A stretch of 64,000 nucleotides of DNA from Pseudomonas yamanorum (lineage in GTDB: Bacteria > Pseudomonadota > Gammaproteobacteria > Pseudomonadales > Pseudomonadaceae), in the NCBI RefSeq assembly GCF_900105735.1, contig NZ_LT629793.1:5704001-5768000 (forward strand), written 5' to 3'. Under the pieces are notes generated by a model. The model had not been told where the DNA came from, did not search any database, and saw nothing but the letters and a program-made list of their open reading frames with translations. A program made the translations under genes and the position numbers. Below are positions 28,646 through 37,937 of this stretch, piece after piece; positions within the stretch are counted from its first letter, which is position 1; the number at the start of each line of letters is the position of its first letter.

Positions 28646-29890
28646 ATGAACGACCAACACTGGGGACCTACCATCAGTGGCGATATCGTTGTCATCGGTG
28701 GCGGCTCGGCAGGCATCGGCCTGCTGGCCAGCCTGCTCAAGCGCGACCCGCACCTGAATATCATCCTGATCGAACCCAGCGACCACCACTACTACCAGCC
28801 GGCCTGGACCTTGGTGGGCGGCGGCGCCTATGACGTCAAAAAGACCGTGCGCCCCATGGCCGACGTGCTGCCCAACGGCGTCACCTGGATCCAGGCGGCC
28901 GTCAGCGAATTACTGCCCGACGAGCACACCCTGGTGCTCGACAGCGCCCAGCGAGTGACCTGGAAAAACCTGATTGTGTGCCCGGGCCTGCGCCTGGCCT
29001 GGGAAAAGATCGAAGGCCTGCAAGAGACCCTCGGCCAGCATGGCGTAACGTCCAACTACAGCTACGAGCACGCCGCCTACACCTGGCAGCTGGTGCAGCA
29101 ACTCAAAAATGGCAAGGCGCTGTTCACCCAGCCGGCCATGCCGATCAAATGTGCCGGCGCCCCGCAAAAAGCCATGTACCTGTCATGCGATCACTGGCTC
29201 CGGCAGGGTGACCTGAAAAACATCAAGGTCGAATTCAACCTGGCCGGTGCCGCCTTGTTTGGCGTGGCCACCTTCGTCCCGCCGCTGATGAAGTACGTTG
29301 AAAAGTACGCCGCACAACTGGCGTTCAACTCCAACCTGATCAAGGTCGACGGCCCCGCGCGCAAGGCCTGGTTCGAGATCAAGGACGCCGAAGGCAATGT
29401 GCGCGTCGAAGAGAAAACCTTCGACCTGCTGCACGTCGTCCCACCGCAGGTCGCCCCGGACTTTATCCGCAACAGCCCCTTGGCTGATGCCGCCGGCTGG
29501 TGCGAAGTCAACCCCCATAGCCTGCAACACCTGCGCTACCCGCACATCTTCGGCCTCGGCGATGTGTGCTCCACCACCAACGCCAAGACCGCAGCGGCCG
29601 TGCGCAAGCAAATTGTGGTGGTGGCGGAAAACCTGCTGGCCCTGCGCAAACAGGCTCCTTTGCCCCTCAAGTACGACGGCTATGGCTCCTGCCCGCTGAC
29701 CGTGGAGAAGGGCAAGGTGGTGCTGGCAGAGTTCGGCTATGGCGGCAAGTTGCTGCCGACCTTTCCCCTCGACCCGACCGTGGCACGGCGTTCGGCGTGG
29801 TTTCTCAAGGCGAGCTTCCTGCCGTGGTTCTACTGGAACGGCATGCTCAAGGGCCGCGAGTGGCTGACCCGTCTGGCCAAGGTGGATTGA
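28646..29890 (+). CDS. Sulfide:quinone oxidoreductase-like flavoprotein
   Basis: A 414-residue FAD-dependent pyridine nucleotide-disulfide family protein: FAD motif IVVIGGGSAGIGLLASLL (about residues 12-30), SDHHYYQPAWTLVGGG, CAGAPQKAMYLSCDHW and CPLTVEKGKVVLAEFGYGGK near the C-terminus. This pattern fits SQR, which oxidises sulfide to persulfide and reduces quinone at the inner membrane. It is in one transcription unit with the BigR-like gene and the TauE exporter. Confidence 0.85.
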   Translation: MNDQHWGPTISGDIVVIGGGSAGIGLLASLLKRDPHLNIILIEPSDHHYYQPAWTLVGGGAYDVKKTVRPMADVLPNGVTWIQAAVSELLPDEHTLVLDSAQRVTWKNLIVCPGLRLAWEKIEGLQETLGQHGVTSNYSYEHAAYTWQLVQQLKNGKALFTQPAMPIKCAGAPQKAMYLSCDHWLRQGDLKNIKVEFNLAGAALFGVATFVPPLMKYVEKYAAQLAFNSNLIKVDGPARKAWFEIKDAEGNVRVEEKTFDLLHVVPPQVAPDFIRNSPLADAAGWCEVNPHSLQHLRYPHIFGLGDVCSTTNAKTAAAVRKQIVVVAENLLALRKQAPLPLKYDGYGSCPLTVEKGKVVLAEFGYGGKLLPTFPLDPTVARRSAWFLKASFLPWFYWNGMLKGREWLTRLAKVD

Positions 29891-29899
29891 GGCAACCCT

Positions 29900-30715
29900 A
29901 TGCTGCTGGCAAGTTTTCTGGGCGTGTTGATGGGGTTGGTCATGGGCCTGACCGGCGCCGGGGGCGGCATTCTTGGTGTCCCGGCTCTTGTATTGGGGCT
30001 GGGGTTGACCATGACCCAGGCCGCACCCGTGTCGTTGTTCGCGGTGGGTGCCGCCGCCGCCGTGGGGGCTATCGATGGCTTGCGCCATGGCCTGGTGCGT
30101 TACCGCGCGGCGCTGCTGATTGCGCTGCTCGGCGCACTGTTTTCGCCGCTGGGGGTGTTCTTCGCCCATCAGATGTCTGAGAAAGTCCTGATGGGCCTGT
30201 TCAGCGCGCTGATGGTGCTGGTGGCCTGGCGCATGCTGCAACGGGAGAAGCTTGAGGCCGGGCCGAGCGACCATGGCACCGCGTCGTGGGGCCAGAAGAA
30301 CTGCATGCTCAATCAACAGACCGGACGCTTTTCCTGGACCGCTAAATGCACCGCCACACTGGCGGCCCTCGGCGCAGTGACCGGTGCGGTCTCGGGCTTG
30401 CTCGGTGTGGGCGGCGGCTTCCTGATCGTGCCGGCGTTCAAGCAACTGACCGATGTGCAGATGCGCGGCATCGTCGCCACCTCGCTGATGGTGATCAGCC
30501 TGATCTCGTTGATCGGTGTGATCGGCGCGTTTCATGCCGGGGTCAATATCGAGCCGATGGGCTGGGTGTTTATCGGTTCGAGCATTGTCGGCATGTTGGC
30601 GGGGCGGCGCCTGTGCTCGGTGATCAACGCGCGCACCTTGCAGGTGGGTTTTGCCACCCTGTGTGTACTGGTGGCGGCGGGCATGCTGTTTCGGGCCCTC
30701 ATGCAGGTGCCTTGA
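29900..30715 (+). CDS. TauE/SafE (TSUP) family sulfur-anion exporter
   Basis: A 271-residue membrane protein with about eight helices in two repeats, each starting with a glycine-rich stretch: LMGLVMGLTGAGGGILGVPAL (with G/A pattern) and AVTGAVSGLLGVGGGFLIVPAF. Being 9 bp after sqr, it probably exports sulfite or another sulfur anion produced by the dioxygenase step. Confidence 0.85.
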   Translation: MLLASFLGVLMGLVMGLTGAGGGILGVPALVLGLGLTMTQAAPVSLFAVGAAAAVGAIDGLRHGLVRYRAALLIALLGALFSPLGVFFAHQMSEKVLMGLFSALMVLVAWRMLQREKLEAGPSDHGTASWGQKNCMLNQQTGRFSWTAKCTATLAALGAVTGAVSGLLGVGGGFLIVPAFKQLTDVQMRGIVATSLMVISLISLIGVIGAFHAGVNIEPMGWVFIGSSIVGMLAGRRLCSVINARTLQVGFATLCVLVAAGMLFRALMQVP

Positions 30716-30727
30716 AATGCACGGGTA

Positions 30728-31393
30728 TCAGCGCCGCAGGTAGGCACCGAAGTCGATGTCCCCGGCGCTGAGAATCGCCTGCACCCGATTGTGCACGTTC
30801 AACTTGCGCAGGATCGCCGAGACATGGGCCTTCACGGTGGTCTCGGCAATATCCAGGCTATAGGCAATTTGCTTGTTCGAGTCGCCCTTGGTCATCCGTT
30901 CCAGCACCAGCAATTGCTTGCGGGTCAGGGCTTGCAGCAGCTCCGGCGCAAGCCCCAGGCAATCATTCATGCGCCGTTGCCCGCCGATTTTCTGGCTGCG
31001 AATAATCTCCGGCGGCAAATACACATTGCCGTTGAGAATCTGTTGGATCGCTTCGGTCATCTGCAGCCTGGGCGAGGACTTGGTGATAAACCCCACCGCG
31101 CCATAGGTGATGGCTTGCAGCACGACCTGCTTGTCCTGCTCGGCAGACACGATCACCACCGGAATCGTCGGCGACTCGTTGCGCAGGTTGATCAGGCCAT
31201 TGAGGCCGTGCATGCCCGGCATGTTCAGGTCCAGCAGGATCAGATCCAGGTCGTCGTGCTCCTGGCTCAGGGCCAGGGCGCTGTCCAGGTCGCCGGTTTC
31301 CATCACTTCGCTGCCCGGGAACCCGTCGCTGATGACGTTGTGGATCGCCTCGCGAAACAGTGGGTGATCGTCGGCTATCAGAATTTTGTACAT
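30728..31393 (-). CDS. erdR: ErdR-like LuxR-family response regulator (ethanol/alcohol oxidation)
   Basis: A 221-residue NarL-type regulator: receiver domain (about 1-120) with phospho-acceptor Asp in [10 protein letters not shown], and a LuxR helix-turn-helix (about 155-215, [43 protein letters not shown]). It is divergent from ercA/ercS homologues, which belong to the same regulatory cascade for quinoprotein ethanol oxidation in P. aeruginosa and P. putida. No exaA-type dehydrogenase gene is in the window. Confidence 0.8.
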   Translation of the reverse strand: MYKILIADDHPLFREAIHNVISDGFPGSEVMETGDLDSALALSQEHDDLDLILLDLNMPGMHGLNGLINLRNESPTIPVVIVSAEQDKQVVLQAITYGAVGFITKSSPRLQMTEAIQQILNGNVYLPPEIIRSQKIGGQRRMNDCLGLAPELLQALTRKQLLVLERMTKGDSNKQIAYSLDIAETTVKAHVSAILRKLNVHNRVQAILSAGDIDFGAYLRR

Positions 31394-31630
31394 GGACGTT
31401 CGCCTTATTATTTTTGCTTATTCAAGCAGGTCCGATCCATAGGGGCATGCGCCCATTACATGCCAGTCTCGATCCCTTGGGAATGCGACGATAGAGAGGG
31501 GAATCAGTACCAAAGTAGTAGATCGTGCCGTGCGTCGCGGTTCCAGGGCTACCCATTGGTCTGATTGCATTCAGTGCCGGATGGGTTAGTGTGGAGTGCA
31601 TCTTCCAGAATAATAAAAACAGGCTTACCA

Positions 31631-32794
31631 ATGAGCCCGAACCTGAGTCTCCTGCGTAAATTCGTTTCCCCTGAAATCATCTTTGGCGCCGGCTGCCGGC
31701 ACAACGTAGGCAACTATGCCAAGACCTTTGGCGCGCGCAAGGTGCTGGTGGTCAGCGATCCCGGCGTGGTTGCTGTCGGCTGGGTGGCCGATGTCGAGGC
31801 CAGCCTGCAAGCCATCGGCATCGACTACTGCCTGTACACCGCCGTTTCGCCGAACCCCCGGGTTGAAGAAGTGATGCTCGGCGCCGAGGTCTACCGTGAA
31901 AACCATTGCGACGTGATCGTCGCCGTCGGTGGCGGCAGCCCGATGGACTGCGGCAAGGCCATCGGCATCGTGGTCGCCCATGGCTGCAGCATCCTCGAAT
32001 TCGAAGGCGTCGACACTATCCGCGTGCCGAGCCCGCCGCTGATCCTGATCCCGACGACCGCTGGCTCCTCGGCGGATGTCTCGCAGTTCGTGATCATTTC
32101 CAACCAGCAGGAGCGCATGAAGTTCTCCATCGTCAGCAAGGCGGTGGTGCCCGATGTCTCACTGATCGACCCGGAAACCACGGCGAGCATGGACCCGTTT
32201 CTCTCGGCCTGTACCGGCATCGATGCGCTGGTGCATGCCATCGAGGCCTTCGTGTCCACCGGCCACGGCCCGCTGACCGATCCCCACGCGCTGGAAGCCA
32301 TGCGTCTGATCAATGGCAACCTGGTGCAGATGATCGCCAACCCCGGCGACATCGCCCTGCGGGAGAAAATCATGCTGGGCAGCATGCAGGCCGGGCTGGC
32401 GTTTTCCAACGCGATCCTCGGCGCCGTGCATGCCATGTCCCACAGCCTTGGAGGCTTTCTCGACCTGCCCCATGGCCTGTGCAACGCGGTGCTGGTGGAA
32501 CATGTGGTGGCGTTCAACTACAGCGCGGCACCGGAGCGTTTCAAGGTGATTGCCGAGACCTTCGGCATTGATTGCCGGGGCCTCAACCACCGGCAAATCT
32601 GCGGCCGGCTGGTGGACCATTTGATCGCCTTGAAGCATGCGATCGGCTTCCATGAAACCCTCGGCCTGCATGGGATTCGAGTGGCGGACATTCCCTTTCT
32701 GTCGCAGCACGCCATGCACGACCCGTGCATCCTCACCAACCCGCGTGAATCCAGCCAGCGTGACGTCGAGGTCGTCTATGGCGAAGCTCTCTGA
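31631..32794 (+). CDS. ercA: ErcA-like iron-containing alcohol dehydrogenase
   Basis: A 387-residue group III Fe-dependent alcohol dehydrogenase, the same length as ErcA of P. aeruginosa. NAD motif VAVGGGSPMDCGKAIGI; metal ligands in HALVHAIEAF-type and HAMSHSLGGFLDLPHGLCNAVL segments. ErcA is reported to take part in regulating ethanol oxidation. The frame is open from 31565; ATG 31631 is preferred because the conserved protein begins MSPNLSLLRKFVSPEIIFGAG. It overlaps the sensor kinase gene by 17 bp. Confidence 0.83.
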   Translation: MSPNLSLLRKFVSPEIIFGAGCRHNVGNYAKTFGARKVLVVSDPGVVAVGWVADVEASLQAIGIDYCLYTAVSPNPRVEEVMLGAEVYRENHCDVIVAVGGGSPMDCGKAIGIVVAHGCSILEFEGVDTIRVPSPPLILIPTTAGSSADVSQFVIISNQQERMKFSIVSKAVVPDVSLIDPETTASMDPFLSACTGIDALVHAIEAFVSTGHGPLTDPHALEAMRLINGNLVQMIANPGDIALREKIMLGSMQAGLAFSNAILGAVHAMSHSLGGFLDLPHGLCNAVLVEHVVAFNYSAAPERFKVIAETFGIDCRGLNHRQICGRLVDHLIALKHAIGFHETLGLHGIRVADIPFLSQHAMHDPCILTNPRESSQRDVEVVYGEAL

Positions 32795-34148
32795 CGATCA
32801 GCAACGGGCACTCGCGGGGCTGCTGGGGCTGGGCAACCACTCGGCGCGCAAGAGTCATTACCCCGAACTGACCGCGCGCCTCGACGAGCTGGAAGCCGAG
32901 CGCAATCGCTACATCCGCCTCAACGACGAATTGGAGCAGCGGGTCGCGGCGCGTACCGACGAGTTGCTGGAAGCCAACCGCAACCTGCAACAGCAAATCG
33001 CCCAGCGCGAGAAGATCGAACAGGACCTGCGCGATGCCCGGGATGCCGCCCAGGCCGCCAACCGCAGCAAGGACAAATACCTTGCCGCCGCCAGTCATGA
33101 CCTGCTGCAACCCCTCAACGCCGCGCGCTTGCTGATCTCCACCCTGCGTGAGCGCAACTTGCCCAGCGTCGAACACGTGTTGGTGGAGCGCACCCACCAG
33201 GCCCTGGAAGGCGCCGAGGATTTGCTCACCGACTTGCTGGATATTTCGCGGCTCGATCAAGCGGCGGTCAAGCCGGACATCGCCCTGTACCGTCTCGACG
33301 AACTGTTCGCACCGCTGGTCTCGGAATTCCAGTCGGTGGCCGCGGCGTCCGGGCTGAACCTGAGGGCGCATACAGGTCGTTACGCAATCAACACCGACCT
33401 GCGGCTGGTGACGCGGATCCTGCGCAACTTCCTCAGCAACGCCTGCCGCTACACGAGCGCGGGTACCATCCTGCTGGGCGCCCGCCGCCGGGGTGAGCGG
33501 TTGCGCCTGGAGGTGTGGGACACCGGGCGCGGAATTGCGGCGGACCGTCTGGACGCCATCTTCCTGGAGTTCAATCAACTGGACGTAGGCCGCGCCGCCG
33601 ACCGCAAGGGCGTGGGACTGGGGTTGGCGATTGTCGAGCGTATCGCCGAGGTCCTCGGTTATCCGGTGGCGGTGCGTTCGTGGCCGGGGCGCGGTTCGAT
33701 GTTCAGCATCGAAGTCCCCATCAGCGAGGACATGCCGCTGCCCATCAGCGTGGTGGCCGCGCAACCGAGCACCGGCAACCCGCTGCCGGGGCGCCGCCTG
33801 CTGGTGCTGGACAACGAAGTCAGCATCCTCGACAGCATGAGCGCGCTGCTTGGGCAGTGGGGCTGCGAGGTGGTCACTGCGACCGATCAGGCAGGCGCAA
33901 TGGTTGCGTTGCAGGGCAGGGCACCGGAGCTGATTCTCGCGGACTATCACCTGGACCATGGCGTGGTGGGCAGTGAGGTGGTGCACCAGTTGCGCGAGCA
34001 TTTTGGCCGCAGGATTCCGGCAGTGATTATTACCGCCGACCGCACCGACCAATGCCGCCGTGCCTTGCAGCGGCTGGATGCGCCATTGCTCAACAAGCCG
34101 GTCAAACCCGGCAAGTTGCGGGCGGTGTTGACCCAGCTATTGGCCTAG
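32778..34148 (+). CDS. ErcS-like hybrid sensor histidine kinase
   Basis: A 456-residue kinase: an N-terminal coiled coil (about residues 25-90) with no membrane segment, H-box SHDLLQPL with phospho-His107, N-box NFLSNACRY, G-boxes WDTGRGI and GVGLGLAIVERIAE, then a C-terminal receiver domain with phospho-acceptor Asp389 in LADYHLD and the conserved Lys in NKPVKPGK. It is probably cytoplasmic. GAGG six bases upstream supports the start inside ercA. It likely belongs to the ErdR/ExaE relay for alcohol oxidation. Confidence 0.82.
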   Translation: MAKLSDDQQRALAGLLGLGNHSARKSHYPELTARLDELEAERNRYIRLNDELEQRVAARTDELLEANRNLQQQIAQREKIEQDLRDARDAAQAANRSKDKYLAAASHDLLQPLNAARLLISTLRERNLPSVEHVLVERTHQALEGAEDLLTDLLDISRLDQAAVKPDIALYRLDELFAPLVSEFQSVAAASGLNLRAHTGRYAINTDLRLVTRILRNFLSNACRYTSAGTILLGARRRGERLRLEVWDTGRGIAADRLDAIFLEFNQLDVGRAADRKGVGLGLAIVERIAEVLGYPVAVRSWPGRGSMFSIEVPISEDMPLPISVVAAQPSTGNPLPGRRLLVLDNEVSILDSMSALLGQWGCEVVTATDQAGAMVALQGRAPELILADYHLDHGVVGSEVVHQLREHFGRRIPAVIITADRTDQCRRALQRLDAPLLNKPVKPGKLRAVLTQLLA

Positions 34149-34227
34149 CCACTTGATACCCGTCAACACCGGGCGTGACGCTTTGCCTCATGCTGTGGGC
34201 CTGATTTAAAGGCCGACGGAGAACCCC

Positions 34228-35706
34228 ATGAGTGCCCCTGCAACAACTGCTGCTTCATTCAAGTTGCCCCTGGGCCTGGTGGCCGGCGTGCTGGTGATGG
34301 TCGGCGTGTTGCTGTTGCCGTTGCCGGCCGACTTGCCGGTGGCCGGGCACCGGATGCTGGCGATCCTCGCGTTTGCGGTGGTGGTGTGGATCACCGAAGC
34401 GGTCTCTTATGAGGCTAGCGCGATCATGATCACCTCATTGATGGCTTTTTTGCTCGGTACTGCGCCGTCGCTGCAAGACCCCACGCACCTGATCGGCTCC
34501 AGCCCAGCCATCAGCATGGCGTTGACGGGGTTTTCCAACCCGGCATTGGCACTGGTGGCGGGTGCGTTGTTTATCGCGGCAGCCATGACCCATACCGGCC
34601 TGGACCGGCGCATCGCATTGGTCACCCTGACGCGCGTGGGGACCAGCACGCGGGGAATTCTCGTCGGGGCAATTGCCGTGACCATCCTCCTCAGCCTGGT
34701 GGTGCCCAGCGCGACGGCGCGCAGTGCGTGTGTGGTGCCGATCATGATGGGGGTGGTTGCGGCGTTCGGCGTGGACAAGCGTTCGAATATCGCGGCCGGG
34801 ATCATGATCGTCGTGGCTCAGGGCACGAGCATCTGGAACGTCGGGATTCAGACGGCGGCGGCGCAGAACCTGCTGACGGTTGGCTTCATGGATAAGATGC
34901 TGGGGCAGCGGGTGTCGTGGATCGACTGGCTGATCGCCGGGGCGCCGTGGGCAGTGATCATGTCGGCGGTGTTGTTGTTTTTGGTGTTGAAGCTGCTGCC
35001 GCCGGAGAGTGACAGCATTCCCGGGGGCAAGGAGGCGGTGGCGCAATCGCTGGTGGATATCGGGCCGATGACGGGGCCGCAGAAGCGGTTGCTGACGGTG
35101 TCGGTATTGCTCTTGCTGGCGTGGGCCACCGAGGGACGACTGCACAGCTTTGATACGACTTCGACGACCTACGCCGGGTTGGTGTTTTTGCTGATGCCGG
35201 GGATTGGGGTGATGACCTGGAAGGATGTGCAGTCGCGGATTCCGTGGGGCACGGTGATTGTGTTCGGGGTGGGTATCAGCCTGGGTACGGCGTTGCTGAC
35301 GACCCAGGCGGGGCAGTGGCTGGGTGCGCAGGTGGTGGCGCATACCGGGTTGGATCAGGTGGGGCCGCTGGGGGTGTTTGCGATTCTGGGGGCGTTTTTG
35401 ATTGTGATTCATTTGGGGTTTGCCAGTGCCACGGCGTTGACCTCGGCGTTGTTGCCGATTTTGATTGCGGTGTTGCAGACGCTGCCCGGGGAGTTCAGTC
35501 GGCTGGGGATGACGATGTTGCTGGGGTTTGTGATGAGCTACGGGTTTATCCTGCCCATCAATGCGCCGCAGAACATGGTGTGTTTGGGGACCGGCACGTT
35601 TACGGCGCGGCAGTTTGCCAAGGTCGGGATTTTGGTGACGTTGATTGGGTATGGGTTGATGTTGGTGTTTGCGGCTACGTATTGGAGTTGGTTGGGGTGG
35701 GTTTGA
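34228..35706 (+). CDS. DASS/SLC13-family anion (dicarboxylate) transporter
   Basis: A 492-residue inner-membrane protein with about 12 hydrophobic segments and family motifs such as MALTGFSNPALALVAGALFIAAAM and VVPSATARSACVVPIMMGVV. These transporters import di- or tricarboxylates or sulfate, usually with Na+. GGAG lies 8 bp before the ATG. It is downstream of the ErcS-like gene without obvious functional link. Confidence 0.82.
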   Translation: MSAPATTAASFKLPLGLVAGVLVMVGVLLLPLPADLPVAGHRMLAILAFAVVVWITEAVSYEASAIMITSLMAFLLGTAPSLQDPTHLIGSSPAISMALTGFSNPALALVAGALFIAAAMTHTGLDRRIALVTLTRVGTSTRGILVGAIAVTILLSLVVPSATARSACVVPIMMGVVAAFGVDKRSNIAAGIMIVVAQGTSIWNVGIQTAAAQNLLTVGFMDKMLGQRVSWIDWLIAGAPWAVIMSAVLLFLVLKLLPPESDSIPGGKEAVAQSLVDIGPMTGPQKRLLTVSVLLLLAWATEGRLHSFDTTSTTYAGLVFLLMPGIGVMTWKDVQSRIPWGTVIVFGVGISLGTALLTTQAGQWLGAQVVAHTGLDQVGPLGVFAILGAFLIVIHLGFASATALTSALLPILIAVLQTLPGEFSRLGMTMLLGFVMSYGFILPINAPQNMVCLGTGTFTARQFAKVGILVTLIGYGLMLVFAATYWSWLGWV

Positions 35707-35714
35707 GGGGGGTA

Positions 35715-36170
35715 GGTGTACATATCCGTTATTTAGGTAACGGCGTCCTGCCGGTTTACCCGCTCCGCACTGCCTGCGTTCGGCCTCGGGCTTATTGGGG
35801 CAGTCAGATCAAGATCAAAAGCAAGAGCACAGCGGCCTCCCGGCCGGCTTGAGTGTTAAAAGCAAAGACAAAATCCAGAGCGAAAGCCAAATCTGAAGCT
35901 GATGCAGCTCTGCTTTTCTGTGGGAGCTGGCTTGCCTGCGATGCAGACAACTCGGTTTTTCAGACACACCGAGGTGATGCCATCGCAGGCAAGCCAGCTC
36001 CCACATTTGACCGTGCCCGCTTCGTAATGCCGGAGTGCGGGCACACCGAGCCTAAGCCAGGTGCCGAGTGATGGGGCAAGAGCGTTTTGCTTACTTTTGC
36101 GCTGTTCAAAAGTGAGCCGCTGTAAGAGCGGAACCATAAGCCGCCGTTACCGCAGCAACGGATATACACC
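35715..36170. repeat. Composite element with about 30-bp terminal inverted repeats
   Basis: The left end (35715-35745) starts GGTGTACATATCCGTT and ends GGTAACGGCG; the right end (36142-36170) is its imperfect complement (CGCCGTTACC to AACGGATATACACC). Inside are a REPIN (35919-36005), a GCCCGC/GCGGGC hairpin and an ACTTTTG/CAAAAGT hairpin. No transposase is encoded and no target duplication is visible. Confidence 0.65.
35919..36005. repeat. REPIN nested in the composite element
   Basis: Inverted TGTGGGAGCTGGCTTGCCTG arms. Its inner loop is nearly the same as that of the copy at 12768-12854. Confidence 0.88.
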
Positions 36171-36211
36171 CCAACCGCCCAAATCCCTCCCAAGATGGCA
36201 AGTTGAACTCC

Positions 36212-36235
36212 ACTCAGGTTTACTACTCCCTGAGT
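36212..36235. promoter_or_regulatory. Inverted repeat upstream of the MFS pump, possible operator
   Basis: Perfect 7-bp arms ACTCAGG / CCTGAGT separated by 10 bases, 44 bp before the MFS start codon. It could bind a regulator; none is encoded nearby. Confidence 0.3.
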
Positions 36236-36278
36236 AACCGTTCCGCCGGCCCCGAACGCCGGTCATCAAGGCCACCGA

Positions 36279-37937
36279 ATGGACAAATACACCCCCCACA
36301 CCTGGCAGCCCCACGAGCGCCCGAGCCTGCCGGGCTCGCCGTCGACGCCGCTGCATTCCACCCGCAAACGCTGGGCATACGCCTTGGTCGGCGTGCTGGT
36401 GGCAATCACCGGCGGTCTCGGCAACTCGCTGGTGATCGCCAACCTGGTGTACCTGCAAGGCGCCTTGGGCGCCACCACCGCAGAAATGGCCTGGCTCCCC
36501 GCCGCCTATGTCATGACCAACGTCTCCATGAACCTGCTGCTGGTCAAGTTCCGCCAGCAATTTGGTCTGCGCGCTTTCACCGAAGTGTTCCTGGTGCTCT
36601 ACGCCCTGGTCACCTTCGGCCACCTGTTCGTCAACGACCTCAGCTCGGCCATCGCCGTACGCGCGGCCCACGGCATGGTCGGCGCCGCCCTCAGCTCCCT
36701 GGGCCTGTACTACATGATCCAGGCCTTCCCTGCGAAATGGCGGATGAAGGCCCTGGTCCTCGGCCTGGGCACCGCGCAACTGGCACTGCCCCTGGCCCGA
36801 CTGTTCTCCGAAGACCTGCTGCAAATCGCCGAATGGCGCGGCCTCTACCTGTTCGAACTGGGCATGGCCCTGACCTGCCTGGGCTGTGTATTCCTGCTCA
36901 AGTTGCCCCCGGGCGACCGCTTCAAGACCTTCGAAAAACTCGACTTCCTGACCTTCGCCATCCTCGCCACCGGCGTCGCCTTGCTCTGCGCCGTGCTGTC
37001 CCTGGGGCGTATCGACTGGTGGCTGGAAGCCCCGTGGATCGGCGTCGCATCGGCCTGTTCGCTGGTGCTGATCATGGCCGGCCTGGCCATCGAACATAAC
37101 CGCTCCAACCCGTTGCTGATGACCCGTTGGCTCGGCAGCGGGGCAATGATTCGCCTGGCGTTGGCGGTGGTGCTGATTCGCATGGTGCTTTCGGAGCAGT
37201 CCACCGGCGCCGTGGGCTTCATGCAGATGCTGAACATGAGCAACGAGCAGATGCGCACGCTGTACTGGGTGATGCTGGCGGGAGCGATTGCCGGCCTTGC
37301 CGTCAGCGCGTTGACCATCAACCCGGCGCACCTGTTGATGCCATTGATCATCTCCTTGGCTTTCATGGCCACAGGGTCGGTAATGGACAGCTTCTCCAGC
37401 AACCTCACGCGCCCGCAAAACATGTACATCAGCCAGTTCCTGCTAGGCTTTGGCGGCACGTTCTTCCTCGGGCCGACCATGGTGTTGGGCACGAAAAACG
37501 TGCTGACCAACCCCAGGAACCTGGTGAGTTTCTCGGTGTTGTTCGGGATCTGCCAGAACCTCGGCGGCCTGATCGGCGCGGCATTGCTGGGTACGTTCCA
37601 GATCGTGCGGGAAAAATTCCATTCCAGCATGATCGTCGAACACCTGACCTTGCTCGACCCGCGTGTGGCAGCGCGTGTAGCCAGTGGCGGCTCGGCCTAT
37701 GGCGGGGTGATCGCCGACCCTGAGTTGCGTAACCTGATGGGGATTCGCAGCCTGGCCACCGCGGCCACTCGCGAGGCGAATGTGATGGCCTATAACGATG
37801 TATTCATGCTGATCGCGATCATCGCCATACTCACCATGATCTGGATTTTTATCCGCAGCCTCTGGCTGATGAGTACCACTAAAGCTGCCGCCAGTGCAGC
37901 GCCTCCCGTTCAACCCAGCGGCGCACTTTCTTCATGA
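36279..37937 (+). CDS. EmrB-like MFS transporter (DHA2, 14-helix type)
   Basis: A 552-residue inner-membrane protein with about 14 hydrophobic segments, a length usual for drug:H+ antiporters of the EmrB/QacA type. Recognisable stretches are GALGATTAEMAWLPAAYVM and GFGGTFFLGPTMVLGTKNVL. AAGG precedes the ATG by about 7 bp. It overlaps the adaptor gene by ATGA, so the two form an EmrAB-like efflux pair. The substrate is unknown. Confidence 0.85.
   Translation: MDKYTPHTWQPHERPSLPGSPSTPLHSTRKRWAYALVGVLVAITGGLGNSLVIANLVYLQGALGATTAEMAWLPAAYVMTNVSMNLLLVKFRQQFGLRAFTEVFLVLYALVTFGHLFVNDLSSAIAVRAAHGMVGAALSSLGLYYMIQAFPAKWRMKALVLGLGTAQLALPLARLFSEDLLQIAEWRGLYLFELGMALTCLGCVFLLKLPPGDRFKTFEKLDFLTFAILATGVALLCAVLSLGRIDWWLEAPWIGVASACSLVLIMAGLAIEHNRSNPLLMTRWLGSGAMIRLALAVVLIRMVLSEQSTGAVGFMQMLNMSNEQMRTLYWVMLAGAIAGLAVSALTINPAHLLMPLIISLAFMATGSVMDSFSSNLTRPQNMYISQFLLGFGGTFFLGPTMVLGTKNVLTNPRNLVSFSVLFGICQNLGGLIGAALLGTFQIVREKFHSSMIVEHLTLLDPRVAARVASGGSAYGGVIADPELRNLMGIRSLATAATREANVMAYNDVFMLIAIIAILTMIWIFIRSLWLMSTTKAAASAAPPVQPSGALSS

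Larger units (their letters stand above)
35707..36278. other. Gene-free region between the DASS transporter and the MFS pump
   Basis: 572 bp. Most is a composite repeat (35715-36170) with terminal inverted repeats and an embedded REPIN; the remaining part near the MFS gene contains an inverted repeat at 36212-36235. I see no credible small gene. Confidence 0.75.

Noticed and set aside
36147..37418. A 423-codon minus-strand open frame
   Set aside because: Antisense to the MFS gene, with low-complexity His/Gln/Gly composition and no motif.
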